A DNA stretch of 64,000 nucleotides from assembly GCA_036346355.1 (NCBI GenBank), contig CM070572.1, positions 40,833,944-40,897,943 of the forward strand. The letters are read 5' to 3'. Within the stretch, counting starts at the first letter, position 1. The number at the start of each line of letters is the position of its first letter. This stretch comes from Rhipidocladum racemiflorum. Lineage: Eukaryota; Streptophyta; Magnoliopsida; Poales; Poaceae. A program made the position numbers and the translations under genes. Positions 21,957 through 33,700 of this stretch are shown piece by piece. The notes beneath the pieces are model-generated. The model had not been told where the DNA came from, did no database searches, and worked only from the letters and a program-made list of their open reading frames with translations.

Positions 21957-23499
21957 TAAACGATGGATTTGTGTTTAGAGCTAACCGCCTATATATTCCA
22001 GTTGGATCCGTTCGTTTTCTTTTGATACAGGAGGCCCATGGAGGAGGGTTGATGGGTCATTTTGGTGCCAAGAAGACGGAGGCCGTGCTGTCTGCCCACT
22101 TCTTTTGGCCGAAGATGAGGCGAGACATTGAGAGGTTTGTATCCCGCTGCACTACATGTCAAAAGGCTAAGTCACGATTGAATCCACATGGTTTATATAT
22201 GCCTCTTCCTGTTCCTAGCACTCCATGGGAGGATATATCTATGGACTTTGTTTTAGGACTGCCTAGGACCAAGAGGGGGAGGGATAGTATTTTTGTGGTG
22301 GTTGATAGATTTTCTAAGATGGCTCACTTTATTCCTTGTCATAAGAGCGACGATGCTGTTAATATTGCTAACCTTTTCTTTCAAGAAATCGTTCGCTTGC
22401 ATGGTGTGCCTTCTACTATTGTTTCAGATCGTGACGCCAAGTTTTTGAGCCACTTTTGGAGAACTCTCTGGAATACATTGGGGACCAAGCTGCTGTTTTC
22501 AACAACATGTCATCCCCAAACCGACGGCCAAACCGAGGTAGTAAATCGTACATTATCCACTATGTTGAGGGCTGTTTTGAAGAAGAATTTGAAGATGTGG
22601 GAAGAATGTTTGCCGTTGAATTCGCTTATAATAGGGCGGTACATTCCACCACCAAGGTAAGTCCTTTTCAGGTAGTGTATGGCTTCAATCCCCATGCTCC
22701 TATTGATCTATTACCTTTACCTACTAGTGAACGAGTTAATCTTGATGCTAAGGAACGTGCTGAATTTATTCTGAAATTGCATGAAAAGACTAAAGAAAAT
22801 ATTGAAATGATGAATGAAAGGTATAGGACTCATGGAAGTAAAGGTAGAAAGGAAGTAAAACTTGAACCGGGTGATTTAGTATGGTTACACTTAAGTAAAG
22901 GATCGTTTTCTGAATTGAGAAAGTCTAAATTAATGCCTAGAGCTGATGGTCCTTTCAAGATACTTGAGAAAATAAATGATAATGCATATAAACTTGAGTT
23001 GCCGCCCGAATTTGGGATTAGTTCCACATTTAACATTGCAGATTTGAAACCGTTCATGGGAGAAGAAGATGAGCTTGAGTCGAGGACGACTCCACTTCAA
23101 GAGGGGGAGGATGATGAGGACATCACTCCTATGCATACGACCGAGCCTCCTCCAGTTGTGATGCAAGGACCCATCACAAGAGCACGAGCACGGCAATTGA
23201 ATCAACAGGTGAGCTCGTTCCTAAGTGTCCGTGCAGATACTTGTGAGGATGGTATGCTACCTAATGATATTATTGATTATCTTGTACTTAGGAACTTTGG
23301 AGAGGACCATGAAGGCCTTGGAAACCAGCAAGGACCAAGAGGGAGGCAAGGAGGGTGTCCAAGTCAAGTTGGAGGTTCAATTCATCTCGGAGTCGACTAC
23401 CTCGGCCACCAGGAGCAGCGTTCACTAAAATCATCGCCCAGGCCACAAACGGGCTCCGATTTTGATGATCCACATATGCATAGAAAGCTAAGGAGATAA
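21914..23499 (+). pseudogene. pol: B integrase with C-terminal tail reading into the 3' LTR
   Basis: The zinc-binding domain (HGGGLMGHFGAKKT...CTTCQ) and the catalytic core are open from 21914 to 22660. The DDE residues lie in SMDFVLG (about 22244), VSDRDAKF (about 22427) and GQTEVVNR (about 22535). A frameshift near 22615 moves the end of the core into a second frame, 22456-23499, which runs to the C-terminal domain (LEPGDLVWLHL, then YKLELPPEFGIS). That frame passes through the purine tract at 23101 and continues for about 385 bases into the LTR, ending at 23497. Such overlap is reported for CRM elements, where the tail is linked to centromere targeting; function here is inference. Confidence 0.85.
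23101..23111 (+). other. B polypurine tract
   Basis: GAGGGGGAGGA directly precedes the TGATGAGG start of the 3' LTR and lies inside the reading frame of the integrase tail. Confidence 0.85.
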
Positions 23500-24036
23500 G
23501 CTTTACAATGACACCAGTTTCAGGTCATTTGGACTTCGGAGTCGACGGGAATTTACATTGCAAGCTGGCAGACAGAATCTGTCCCAGGGTGCTGCGTCAC
23601 CAATTTGGGCCGTTGGCCCATGTATCGTGTTGGAGTCCATCACGGACACGTCTAGGGTTTCTAGGACGTCCCCTAGCCTTTATATCCAGTAGCCGCCGCT
23701 AGGGTTTGCGTTGGGTTTTGCTTAGATTAATTCTGTCTTTGAACAGTGTTGCCGTTCATCGGTTTGTGAGACCCCAACTCGTGAGCTTCATCCTCAATTT
23801 CAAATTCAGTTGCATCTTTCTTGTTCTTGCTTGTGTTCTCGATTCATTGGCAGGGATTAGCCTTCGTGGTGAGGTCAACCGGGCAGCGCACGGTTGATAA
23901 CCAGAGGACGCGTGGTGCTGCGATTGCAGGGGTCTTGATCGTGTCGATCAAGAAGCCGGATCGTGTGTGTCTCGCGCCGCCTAATCGACTTATCCTCCAC
24001 CTGACGGAAGTTCGGGCATCCCTCTACACCCCATCA
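23112..24036 (+). repeat. B 3' LTR
   Basis: 925 bp, the same length as the 5' LTR, with about 11 substitutions counted by eye (for example C/T near 23228, G/A near 23432, G/A near 23932). The outer end CCCCATCA is followed by the second half of the A integrase. Confidence 0.92.
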
Positions 24037-25052
24037 AGTGGGATGCTGTTTGGGTTGTGGTGGACCGTCTCAGCAAGTCTGCGCATTTCATTCCTATCCG
24101 CACTACCAATTCAGCGAGCGAGTTGGCTCCCATCTATGTGCGGGAGGTTGTGAGACTGCATGGTGTGCCCAAGACCATTATTTCTAATCGGGATGCGAAG
24201 TTCGTCTCCAAGTTCTAGGAGAGTTTGCAGAGTGCTTTGGGTACGCAGCTTCACCTTAGTACCGCCTTTCACCCTCAGACGGATGGGCAGTCTGAGCGTA
24301 CCATCCAGACTTTGGAAGACATGCTCAGGGCCTGTGTGATGGCGTGGAAAGGTAGCTGGGAGGATCATTTGCCTCTTGCGAAGTTTGCTTACAACAACAA
24401 CTATCATTCCAGCATCTGGGCTGCTCCTTATGAGGTACTGTATGGCTGGAAGTGCAGATCGCCACTTTGTTGGGATGCCGTGGGCGAGAGAGCAGTTCTA
24501 GGACCGGATTGGGTTCAGCAGACTGTTGATCGCGTGGCGGAGGTACGGCAGAACCTTCTCGCAGCGCAAGCAGAGCATGCAAAAGCTATCTTTGATGTGA
24601 GGCGGCGAGACTTGGAGTTTGAGGTGGGTGACAGCGTACTCTTGCGAGTATCTCCCACCAAGGGGGTGGTGCGTTTTGGCACCAAAGGAAAGCTTAGTCC
24701 GAGGTATGTTGGGCCTTTTCCTATCATCGCCCGAGTGGGTAGGCTGGCCTATCGTCTGGAGCTACCGGAAGCCATGCAAGGTGTGCATAATGTGTTCCAT
24801 GTCTCGATGTTGAGGAAATACTTGCATGATCCGGAGTTGGTGGTTCTGTTGGAACCATTAGTGCTTGAGCAGGACCTCACCTTCGAGTCCCGTCCTGTGG
24901 AAATTCTGGGGACTTCGGAACGAGTGATGAAGAACAGGACGCTTAAGTTTGTCAAGGTCTTGTGGTCACATCAGACCGAGAGAGAAGCGACTTGGGAGCT
25001 GGAGTCTCGCATGCGCGAGAAGTATCCCGAGCTTTTTGCCTCAGGTATGTGA
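24036..25052 (+). pseudogene. pol: A integrase, second half, with chromodomain
   Basis: The integrase resumes at D-A-V-W-V-V-V-D-R-L-S-K-S-A-H-F. The second catalytic Asp is in ISNRDAKF (about 24185; normally S-D-R-D) and is followed by a stop within KFXESLQ at 24219. The frame from 24225 holds HPQTDGQSERTIQ with the catalytic Glu, the C-terminal domain (VGPFPIIARVGRLAYRLELP) and a chromodomain ending EREATWELESRMREKYPELF. Chromodomains of this group are thought to steer insertion to heterochromatin marks. Only the one stop separates these pieces. Confidence 0.9.
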
Positions 25053-25139
25053 TGTGAAAACCTAGCTATCTTCGGTTTTGCTGGGTTTCGTGTTGGTGCG
25101 TTTAGATTCGAGGTCGAATCCTGTTGAAGGGGGGAAGAA
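25053..25139 (+). other. A 3' untranslated end and polypurine tract
   Basis: After the pol stop at 25050 there are 87 bases ending in GTTGAAGGGGGGAAGAA, the purine tract directly before the LTR start TGTGACACC. D and E have the equivalent GAGATTCTGTTAAGGGGGG. Confidence 0.8.
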
Positions 25140-27291
25140 TGTGACACCACGGAGTGTCGTAACCTTATTTAACTTGCATGATAAGGTCAAAAACAGTATG
25201 AGATGTGGAAATAAGGTTAAAACCATAGGATTTGGAGGTTAATAACGTTTTCGGGCCGTTTCCGGGGTTTTGGGCCTTTCCGGGGGATTTTGGGCCTTAA
25301 AGAGGGGGTTGTGGGTTTTGGTGGGATGGATTAAGAGTCCTTCTAGGATTAGGAATCCTTGTTGGGGGCTGGTAGGAGGGCTCCCCTGCCCTTATGTGCG
25401 CCCCACCTCCCCTCCTTGCGCCCCCACACCCTCCCCTAGCCCCTAGCCGCACCCCCTCACCCCCCATTGGTCGTGTGCCCCCTTGCCCCTTGCCCTCTCC
25501 ACCTCTCCACCTCCCCACCACCTCTCCTCCACCCCCTTGCTGCCCTAGGGTGGCCTCCCCACCGCTGCATCCTCGTGGATCCGTCCGAGGAGCGAGGAGC
25601 GAGGAGATCTATTGCAGTTTTCGTGCGTCGGGCAAAGGTATGATCATGGGAATCCTTGGGGTTGATCTAGGTACTGTTCTAAGGGTGTTTATCATGATTT
25701 TAGATCAATTGGTGGTGCTGGATTGGAGTAGATTGGATTAGATCTAGATGTTGCCACGTTTCTGTTTTGGGACAGCATGAGCAGTCGACCTAGGGTTAAG
25801 TTTTTCGCCAATTTAGATTCCGAATCTGTCCGTACAGATGTTGAATAAGTTGTAGATAATTCCATTATCTTTCAGTGGACATAAAGAACGTTAAATTCCG
25901 CCCAGCCGTTTGAAAGTTATGACTGTTTTACCGAGCGTGTTAAAATCTGTGACGCGATTGGAATAGATCACGGTAATCTGTAGATTAAACAACTCTAGAG
26001 TCCGAATCAGTCTTTCCATATACCTAGAAAAAGTTGGGAAATTTCCTAAGCTACGCGAGGATGTACTCGTTTAATTGATTCGGAGTCCCAGAACTCAAGT
26101 TATGCCTTTTGGAAGGCTGCTGTCCCGCCGGGACAGAACCTCTATTTTTAGGATTTGCGAGTAGTTGGCAATGTCGGGGTGAATGAGGGTTTGGGTACTG
26201 TTTTGAGGACATGATTGTGAGTGTGTGATGCCTATGTGCAGGTGGTGCGACCCCGGGAGTGCCTTTTACTTCCCGCCAATCCGTTGCCCGTGGTTGAGGC
26301 AAGTGTGTTGTAATGGATAGCGATTTGTAGGTTGCTTGTTGAGAATAGATGAAATTGACTACATGATATATGATCACTTGCCATGCTTTAATGATTGCCA
26401 ATGATATGATGAGCATGTTTATTATGTTATGATGCCATGTGTTAATATGTGAGTTAAATATGATGTTGGCATAATTGCATACATGACATGTTACATGGCC
26501 CGGGCGGTGAGAAAGTCATAACTAATCCGGGATGGTCGGTGAGAAAGATATGACTAATCTGGAGAGCCATTGAGTAAGTCCTACATCGTGATTCCATTCA
26601 CCGCGGTGAACGGAAGCGAGGAGTAGGCACCCTCCATCTTCGGGATGGAAGGGGGGAGAGGGTGCACACCGACGGGTGTGTACTCAACCATACCGGTATG
26701 AGTTTCCAAGGAGACATGAGCATTGCATTACATTGCATACATAATGATGATGATATTGTTAAGTGTTCATGAATGAGATGATATACATGATGGGAGATGT
26801 TATTGCCATGATATTGTTCTTGTTGTCCATTGCAATATGCTTGTGTTTTTTTGTTGTTTTAGGTACCATGAGAACGGCATGCGGGGAAGGGAAATAGTCA
26901 CACGCCCACACGTAGCTTCACCATATTGATTCCACAAGTCATTCTATTAGTTTGATAATAAATTGCGTGTGATGATCATTGATTTAAGGCTTAGCTTTGC
27001 TTTATGAGAATTTTATTGTTCGTTTGACACTTGGAGACATTAAGTGCTTGATAATAGTCTTATATTGTTGTTAAGACTTTAATTATTGCTGTTTTAGCTG
27101 TCTCTCACATTGCCTTATATTGCTATAATATTGTTGATTCTTCGTAGCATGTTAAAACAAAGGAGATGCTGCCGAAATCTCGGTTTTTAGCATTTGTACC
27201 CTTGCTGGAATTTATGATAAATTGTGGTATTTAGATGTTGTTTAGCTTATGTTTGGTAGCATTCAGGCATATTAAATGCCGGGGTGTTACA
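25140..27291 (+). repeat. A 3' LTR
   Basis: 2,152 bp from TGTGACACC to GGGGTGTTACA. A C-rich block lies at 25380-25560, which makes the minus strand strongly G-rich. Its 3' part is the source match for 2786-3306, and an inverted related copy lies at 49595-51750. The right end joins the leader of D at ACCAAGTTATT, so A appears to have inserted into D and its left flank was later lost. Confidence 0.88.
25421..25444 (-). other. G-quadruplex motif in the A LTR
   Basis: On the minus strand the sequence reads as four G runs of 4, 4, 3 and 5 with loops CTA, A and TGT, which fits the standard G3+N1-7 rule. G-quadruplex motifs are known to be enriched in plant LTRs. Formation in the cell is not shown. 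Confidence 0.5.
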
Positions 27292-27717
27292 ACCAAGTTA
27301 TTATTAATGTGTGTAAGTTTTTGTGTTAAGCCTATTCCCCTGCTCTAGGATTCTTGAACCTTACCTTTGCTCTTCTTTCTCAACTAAACCTTGGCGTGTC
27401 AACAGATGGAAAGGACAGATCACACTGATGTTCCTGAAGTAGTTCAAGTCAATACAGTTGCTGCTACTGTTGCCAATAATAAAGCAGACACCTCTGGAAG
27501 AGATAGAATTGCAAGAAGATCTGACTTATAAGGAATATACAATTAAAGATCTTGGACACAGCCAAGCGGGAAACCAGGAACAAGACAATTCGCCTCTGCA
27601 GAGCCCAATGGAGTAATCAATCGGAAAGCGAAGCAACTTGGGAACGCGAAGAAGATTTGAAGAAGGAGTTTCCGAACCTATTCTCTAGTTAGCTTCGAAT
27701 CTCGGGGATGAGATTCT
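27292..27717 (+). pseudogene. D leader, gag start and integrase tail, joined by an internal deletion
   Basis: The leader (ACCAAGTTATT to about 27403) matches the E leader at 37560-37635 in reverse complement. An ATG at 27406 opens MERTDHTDVPEVVQ, probably gag. From about 27490 the reading becomes LEEIELQEDLTYKEYTIK, typical of the integrase C-terminal region, then after a frame change Q-W-S-N-Q-S-E-S-E-A-T-W-E-R, the end of a chromodomain, stopping near 27690. Nearly all of gag and pol is therefore missing. The deletion point lies near 27480-27490. Confidence 0.7.
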
Positions 27718-27718
27718 G

Positions 27719-27733
27719 TTAAGGGGGGAGGTT
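27719..27733 (+). other. D polypurine tract
   Basis: TTAAGGGGGGAGG before TGTAACATCCC, the LTR start. The E element has the same tract on the minus strand (35411-35420). Confidence 0.8.
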
Positions 27734-28906
27734 TGTAACATCCCAAAATTTTCTTATAATATATTTAGTGTGTTGATGGGATTATTGATAATTTTCTGGA
27801 ATTTATTTGGACTCAAGTTTATTGAACTAATCGAATTAAATAAATATCACGCATTTTTGCATAAGCGTAAAATCTAAAATTTTATGTAAAATAAAGATAA
27901 TGGGTATAAGAGAGTGTTCGCTTCAAATTTTTTCGAAAAACATGCTATATAACTTGAGTCGTTGATTTTACAAAAAACGGTACAGGTGTCTGATTCACGA
28001 AAAGATTTTTTACGAAAAATCTACACATCGAAAAATCACGAAACCAACTTTGTTAAGTTCCAAATAGTTCCTAGTATTTTAGATGATTTTTTTTAGATTT
28101 TGGAACCTCTCCAGTATTTTTTTTCTCTCCACATGTTTTGGAATGTACATGTGTATATATGTTTGCATGTGTATTGGGCGTTTGATTTCCAAGTTGTTAT
28201 TGTTTTTTACCATTCCAAGCGTTCTTCCATGCGAGGAGGCCTTGCTTGTGTGTGCAACGAGTAAAGGATTCGCATGAATGTTTGAAGCTGGTTCCAAATA
28301 AATGCTCTGTAGTTTAATAGGATAGGAGAAACGACTTCAAGCATGCATGTAGTGGAACTTAATTCCCAGCAGGCCGGTTCGTGTTTTTCCTTAATGTTTT
28401 GAAGCCGTTTCTAGTGGTGCTTCTTTCCTCCGGCCGTTGTTAGTCGGGCTCTTTTCTCTCCAGCCGATTCTCCACACGCCTGAAGTCTCCTTTCTTTTCA
28501 GCCGTTTTCTCCAATGCATGAACACATGCATGTAAATTTTATTGCAGCCATTCCCATTTTTATAGCATTGCATTCATGCAAGTGGAGATGCATGCATGCA
28601 CGTCATGGCCATTGGAAAGGCATGCATGCGTGAGAGCACCTGTACTTTTGGCCGCCGTTCCTACCAGGGAATCAGCCGTTCCATTTCTTCATTGCGTCCT
28701 TGCGTTACCTCCATTGCATTGCCTCCTAGCGTTACTAGTAAATACCCATTTACTCCAAGCGTTCCTACTCACACTGCCATCTCTATTCCTTCATTTCCCA
28801 GCCATTGCGAGTTCTCTCATTCCACATTGCTCCATTCCAGTACGTCCTCCATTCTTTCATTTCCAACCATTGCAAGCTATCTCATTCCATATTGCTTCAC
28901 TCTGTT

Positions 28907-29195
28907 GGCGACACCATCGTCGTGCGCTGCCATCTCGCCGCCACCCCCGTCGCCGCTGTCGACGCCGTCGTCGTCACCGTCGCTGTCGTCTACGTCGTCG
29001 CCGCCGCTCGTTACGTCACTGTCGCTGTCTTCACCGTCGCCGTTGCTTCCGCCGTCGTCTACGTCGTCACCGCCGTCGTCTACGTTGTTGCCACCGTGTA
29101 CGCACACCACCGTCGTCTACGTCATCGTCGCCACCGTCGTCGTCGTCGCCTTCCCCTGCTTCACCGCCGTTGTTGTCGTCATCGCTGCCACCGAC
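28907..29195 (+). repeat. GTC/GCC trinucleotide-rich block in the D LTR
   Basis: About 290 bases of imperfect (CGTCGC)n and (CCGTCGTCG)n. It gives long open frames in several phases, rich in Arg, Ser, Val or Asp depending on phase, which is the expected artefact of such composition. It has a high CpG density. It is absent from the E and F LTR segments seen here. Confidence 0.8.
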
Positions 29196-30716
29196 GACCG
29201 GTACTCACTCATCTCTATTGCGCGCACTCTGTCTATCTCGACCGGTTAATTTCGACACATGTATTTATGCATGTATGCGTATATATGTTAGTCTGTATAT
29301 GTATATATATACTAGGCGGATGCATGAATTTATAATAGTCGCAGCATGTATCCGTATAGGTATACACTCTGCTATACATATATATATATATGTATACGGT
29401 TTTATTCGGAAGCATGTATATGTGCATCATGCGTATATTAGGAATCCTAATTATTTGGATGCATGCATACTGTTGGTGGCCACGTCTTCCATATCCTAGC
29501 CGAATGAAGAATACACATATACAAGGGGGAATAGTGCCATGCAAAAATGTTACGTAATTCATTTTTCTCCAAATTGCAAATTTTGTCGTTTTCGCTAAAA
29601 ATTCGTTCTAAGTCCGAATCGCTTCCAACAAATTTTGTTAATTAGTAGAAATTAATAGCTTTCTACAGTATTTTTTATGAAATTTTATGAATAAATTTGT
29701 ACTGTTAAATTATTCGCGGAAAGTCCAAACTTACGAATTTTGTAGCTCTTAAACTGCACGTCCAAAAATTCCGAAATAAATTTTATAAATCTTAGAAAAT
29801 GCTAAACTAATTATCTAGAAATTTGCATGGGTGTTTTAAGCTAGTTTGATTTGTAGCATTGTTTTCGAATGTGTGTTTGTACGTTGTTCCGAGTGTTTAT
29901 TTGGTTCTTTATTTGCTACGCGTAGACGTCGAGTTATGTGGACGTTGTTTAAGCGAAGATCAGGACCAAGATCAAGATCCAGACCAAGACTCGCTGCTTT
30001 ACGAAGGCAAGTTGTGCTTTGACCATATTGCTCCTAACTTTTGAAATATATTTTGATTTAAATTATGCATGCTATCTTGTTAAAATGAATTAATTTAATT
30101 TGGGTGAAGTAGTTAATGAACCCAATTGTTAATTCCACCCTTGATGTTAATATTTGTATGCCATGTATCCATTGTCACCTTAAGTTGGTTAATTTAGTTG
30201 GATGATACTATTGTGCCAACACGGGAGGCTAGACCATGAATAGTTGCTTAGCCATGCTTACGTGGAAATGTGTTTCAAGTGGCAAAATAATGTTGACTAA
30301 TGATATATAGAATGAATTTGGAAATGGTGTAATCTTGCCACGTGATGACGTGAAGTGTAGGTACCCTTGTGGTTCTACATGGTAACTGATATTATTGTTG
30401 GCACGTGTTGCACAATAAGGGAACAGGGGTGGGAAAAGATTTAGTCTGGGGCAAGTGGTATGAGGCTTTACGCCAGGTGGGCCTTTATGGCACAGACTTT
30501 GAAATAACAGCCTTTGCGGCAATGGGATGAGTGATGTGAGAAGATTTGGGTCAGGGACTGTGAGAAGGATGTCTTGCCTTGGACAGTTAAGGACTTCACC
30601 TTGGAAGCCTTTGAACTGGGCCTTACGTACAACCACATGACTGGAGTGGGACGGTCTTAGTTTAGTAGGTTTCTAAAATCTTACCTTTGATACCTTAGGG
30701 TGACAGTTACGTCGGG

Positions 30717-30721
30717 GTAAC
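30717..30721. repeat. Target site duplication of E, left copy (GTAAC)
   Basis: GTAAC here and at 42819-42823 flank E exactly. It proves that E inserted as a unit into the LTR of D. Confidence 0.92.
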
Positions 30722-33700
30722 TGTCGGGACCCGAATTTGCAAATCCGGACCCTCTGTGTATTCAGCACTAGTCCAGGATCACGCTAGTGCACACAGTCTC
30801 AACATAGATGAATATCACAATCATACGCAGCGGAATAGTAAAAATAACTCAATAATAGAATATAAACTATTGAGCGACCTTAAGGTCAACCTTACATTTG
30901 TGAAACCCTGACGGCTTCAACTCCAAATAAGCAGCAGCGGAACAAAGAACATCGGTGAATCCCATCAATACGCCACAGGCAACTGACAGGGTTCGACTCC
31001 TAGATAATCGCCTTCTCACGGAACTTCTTCTTCTTCGACGATGTAGACTTTTGCTCACTGGTGATTGTTTGTTTGCAAGGGGTGAGTACATAAAGCACTC
31101 AGCAAGTCATGCACAGAATGCAAGTCTAATAGCTATATGCATGGCTTATTCCAAATGACAGGCTGAAGGGGTTATTTTGCAATAAACAGCATTTCACAAA
31201 TATTCATAATAGATTGTAAAGCGGTAAAAACAGATAATAATAGTAATAATTTCACAGTTGTTTCAAAAGTAAATCACTCCACATCCTTAACCAATTATCA
31301 CTTTTCCATAGGCAAACTGCCTCCAAACCCAAGTTTACTTTTGAGAAAATCTAACCCTTGACTGTAATCCCCGAGCATTGTCCAGTACCGTGGACTCGGC
31401 TATTCGAATAGGTTTTACACTCTGCAGAGGTTATACACTTTACCCACAAGATACAATCCACTCACCACGTCAGCCGTGAATCGCCATACAAGAGTATGCG
31501 AATGAGCGATCATAACAAAGCCTTTCGGAAGCCTCAAACAACACAGGTGGTCCTCTCCGGTTCGTGCTCTACACCATCCCTTCCCTTAGCCAAGGCGAAG
31601 TATGGGACCAACACACCGTTAGATGGGTATCTGGCCACAACCACGATACGCCTCCCCGCATAATCACACAAACGGTGTAACTGACACCCTGAGGCTCCAC
31701 AAGTGAGTCCTTAGCGACTTAGTCAACTAGGGCCGTCCCATTCCAGCCATGTGGTTGTACGATTGACTCAGTTCAAAGGCTTGCAAGGTTAAGTCCTTAG
31801 AGTGACCAGGGCAAGACTACCCGAAAAACCAAATCAACATCCCCAATGCCACAACTGGCCCACCTGATTATTCTTGCCACATGCCCCGGTCGAAAACTGT
31901 TTATCAAACCCCAGTTGATTACCATGCACCACGTGCCATCAACATCACATGATACTTTTCCAAAACAGGTTCAATATATCATTAAGTCAATATTAGCATT
32001 TGATTATCCAAAATCATGTTATGAGCACGTAGCAGGTCTAAGCAGTGTACTACAACGATCTAAACCCATGTTGGCAATTTAATAATGTCCAACTAGTAAT
32101 CCACAACTAGGGTGACAAGGGGTCATGGCACATACTTAAATAATCAAGGTGTCATATAGCAAATTGGTATTTATCTAACCCCCATGTTTAAACCAAGTAT
32201 TTTTCTAATTGAACTAGCATGCAATAGTTTAAATCAAAATAGATTTCGAAATAGGATCAACATGGTCAAAGCACAACTTGCCTGGCCCTTGCAAACTTTA
32301 CTGTCTTTTACTCTTTATCCTTGATCCTTGGTCCTCGATCTTCAACTTCCACTTTCTCGATCCTCAGCTCGTTCGAACGATTTCCGGACGACGCGTCTAA
32401 CGATTAAAGAAGAAGCAAATACAAACCAATTCAAAAGACAAATCAAGTAAACTCCAAATTAAGAACGAACAGCATTGGGCACAACGGCTTGGGAGAGATT
32501 TGGGAACTCAAACGGATTAGATCGAAGAGTTGACAAAAGAGAACGGGCTTCCGGCAAAACACCGAAAAGGGAAAGATTAATAATCGGGAAAGAAAAGAAT
32601 AATATTCCAAGAATATTTCTTCCGGGTTATTATCTTGATTGGACAGATAGCGACATATGGGCACTCGATCTATAGACCGGGTCCATAAGGATATGTTAGT
32701 TCACAGTGGACTAAACTGATTCTCGAAGTTGACTTTCGTTGACCGAACGGACACAGTCAAACAAAAGAGAGACGGATAGATCGAGGCACGAGGGTATGAC
32801 AGATGGCCAATGGTCTATCGACCAAGTCCACGAAGGAATTCTCGATTAAAGGCAGATTAGGTCTTCAGGAATAAGACAAGACAAGTGTCTTACCACGGTT
32901 GAAACAACGGGAAAGATTGCAAAGATAACAACGCGGTTCACGATAAACTTAGTTCATCGAACCGGTCTTAGGTTAGGTTTTGATTCGGCTTGAAGATGAT
33001 ATGACGATGAGACTAGGCTCACGTCATGATAATAGAACAGGTGGAGGCATCGCACTAGGGTTTGTGCAAGAATACACGCATGCGATAACAACGAGGCGAA
33101 GAGAGCCAATTGTTAACGATGAAACGTTAACGATGGAACGTTAACGATGAAACGTTAACGGTGGAATGTTAACGACAGAAAGGCGTTAACGTCAAAACGT
33201 TTACTGAGGAACGTTATCGACGAAACGTTAACGACGAGCGTTAACGGGAAACATTAAAGGAGGAGCGTTAACGACGGCGTTAACGCACGAAAGCGTTAAT
33301 GGAGGAACATTAACGGAGCGTTAACGACAAAACGTTAACGGCAAGACGTTATCGACGAGCGTTAACGGCAGGCGTTAATGGTGAAACATTGACGGCAAAA
33401 CGTTAGCGGAGGAACGCGAACTTAACGTTAACGAAGAACGCGAACGGGAACGCGATCGGGAAACGTTAACGGAGGAACGCACGGAGCGTTAACGCAAACG
33501 TTAACGGCAAAACGCACAGGGAAACGCATCGCGTAACGCAACCGCAAAACGTTAACGGAACGCACCCGCGTTAACGCATGGATCGTTAACGCTAACGCAC
33601 CCGTGGAGGTCAACAATGATAGGAGACTTCATGAAGCGGCAGCGACCGCCGGTGCAACGACATGGCCGCGTAGAACGCTACCAGGACGGCTAACCGTGCG

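Larger units (their letters stand above)
7858..24036 (+). mobile_element. B: CRM-like chromovirus, full length, itself interrupted by C1
   Basis: B has two 925-bp LTRs with TGATGAGG...CCCCATCA ends, a standard primer site, gag, protease, RT, RNase H, integrase and a purine tract. C1 sits in its leader (10011-18379). The two LTRs differ by about 11 substitutions by eye and no indel, which means a fairly recent insertion. The polyprotein reading frame runs through the purine tract into the 3' LTR, and the protein and LTR ends resemble those of grass centromeric retrotransposons (CRM/CRR). That assignment is from memory of the family and needs a search; Reina is the main alternative. Several single-base frameshifts break pol. 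Confidence 0.8.
3918..27291 (+). mobile_element. A: Tekay-like chromovirus, interrupted by element B
   Basis: The element runs leader, gag, protease, RT, RNase H and integrase from 3918 to 7859, then resumes inside integrase at 24036 and ends with the chromodomain and a 2,152-bp 3' LTR (25140-27291). Closing the gap left by B restores the integrase frame. The RT finger and palm motifs and the chromodomain tail fit the Tekay/Del branch of chromoviruses. The 5' LTR and primer site are missing or reduced to the fragment at 2786-3306. gag and pol have many frameshifts and the protease has lost its catalytic Asp, so this copy is dead. It is older than B and than C1. Confidence 0.85.
27734..30721 (+). 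repeat. D 3' LTR, first part
   Basis: Starts TGTAACATCCCAAAATT, the same first 17 bases as the LTRs of E. The first ~2.1 kb is otherwise unlike E and contains AT-rich DNA, a GTC/GCC trinucleotide-rich block (28907-29195) and TA-rich runs at 29280-29400. From about 29930 it becomes similar to the 3' half of the E and F LTRs. It stops at GTAAC, where E inserted. The full LTR would be about 3.94 kb. The open frames over the trinucleotide block are composition artefacts. Confidence 0.82.

Noticed and set aside
28576..29499. 307-codon Arg/Ser-rich open frame
   Set aside because: It lies in the trinucleotide-rich part of the D LTR. Overlapping frames in other phases are just as open, and the protein is low complexity.
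33112..33605. Regular short repeats that could suggest a CRISPR array
   Set aside because: Units are contiguous, 11-16 bases long, without unique spacers of fixed length, and lie inside an LTR of a eukaryotic element.
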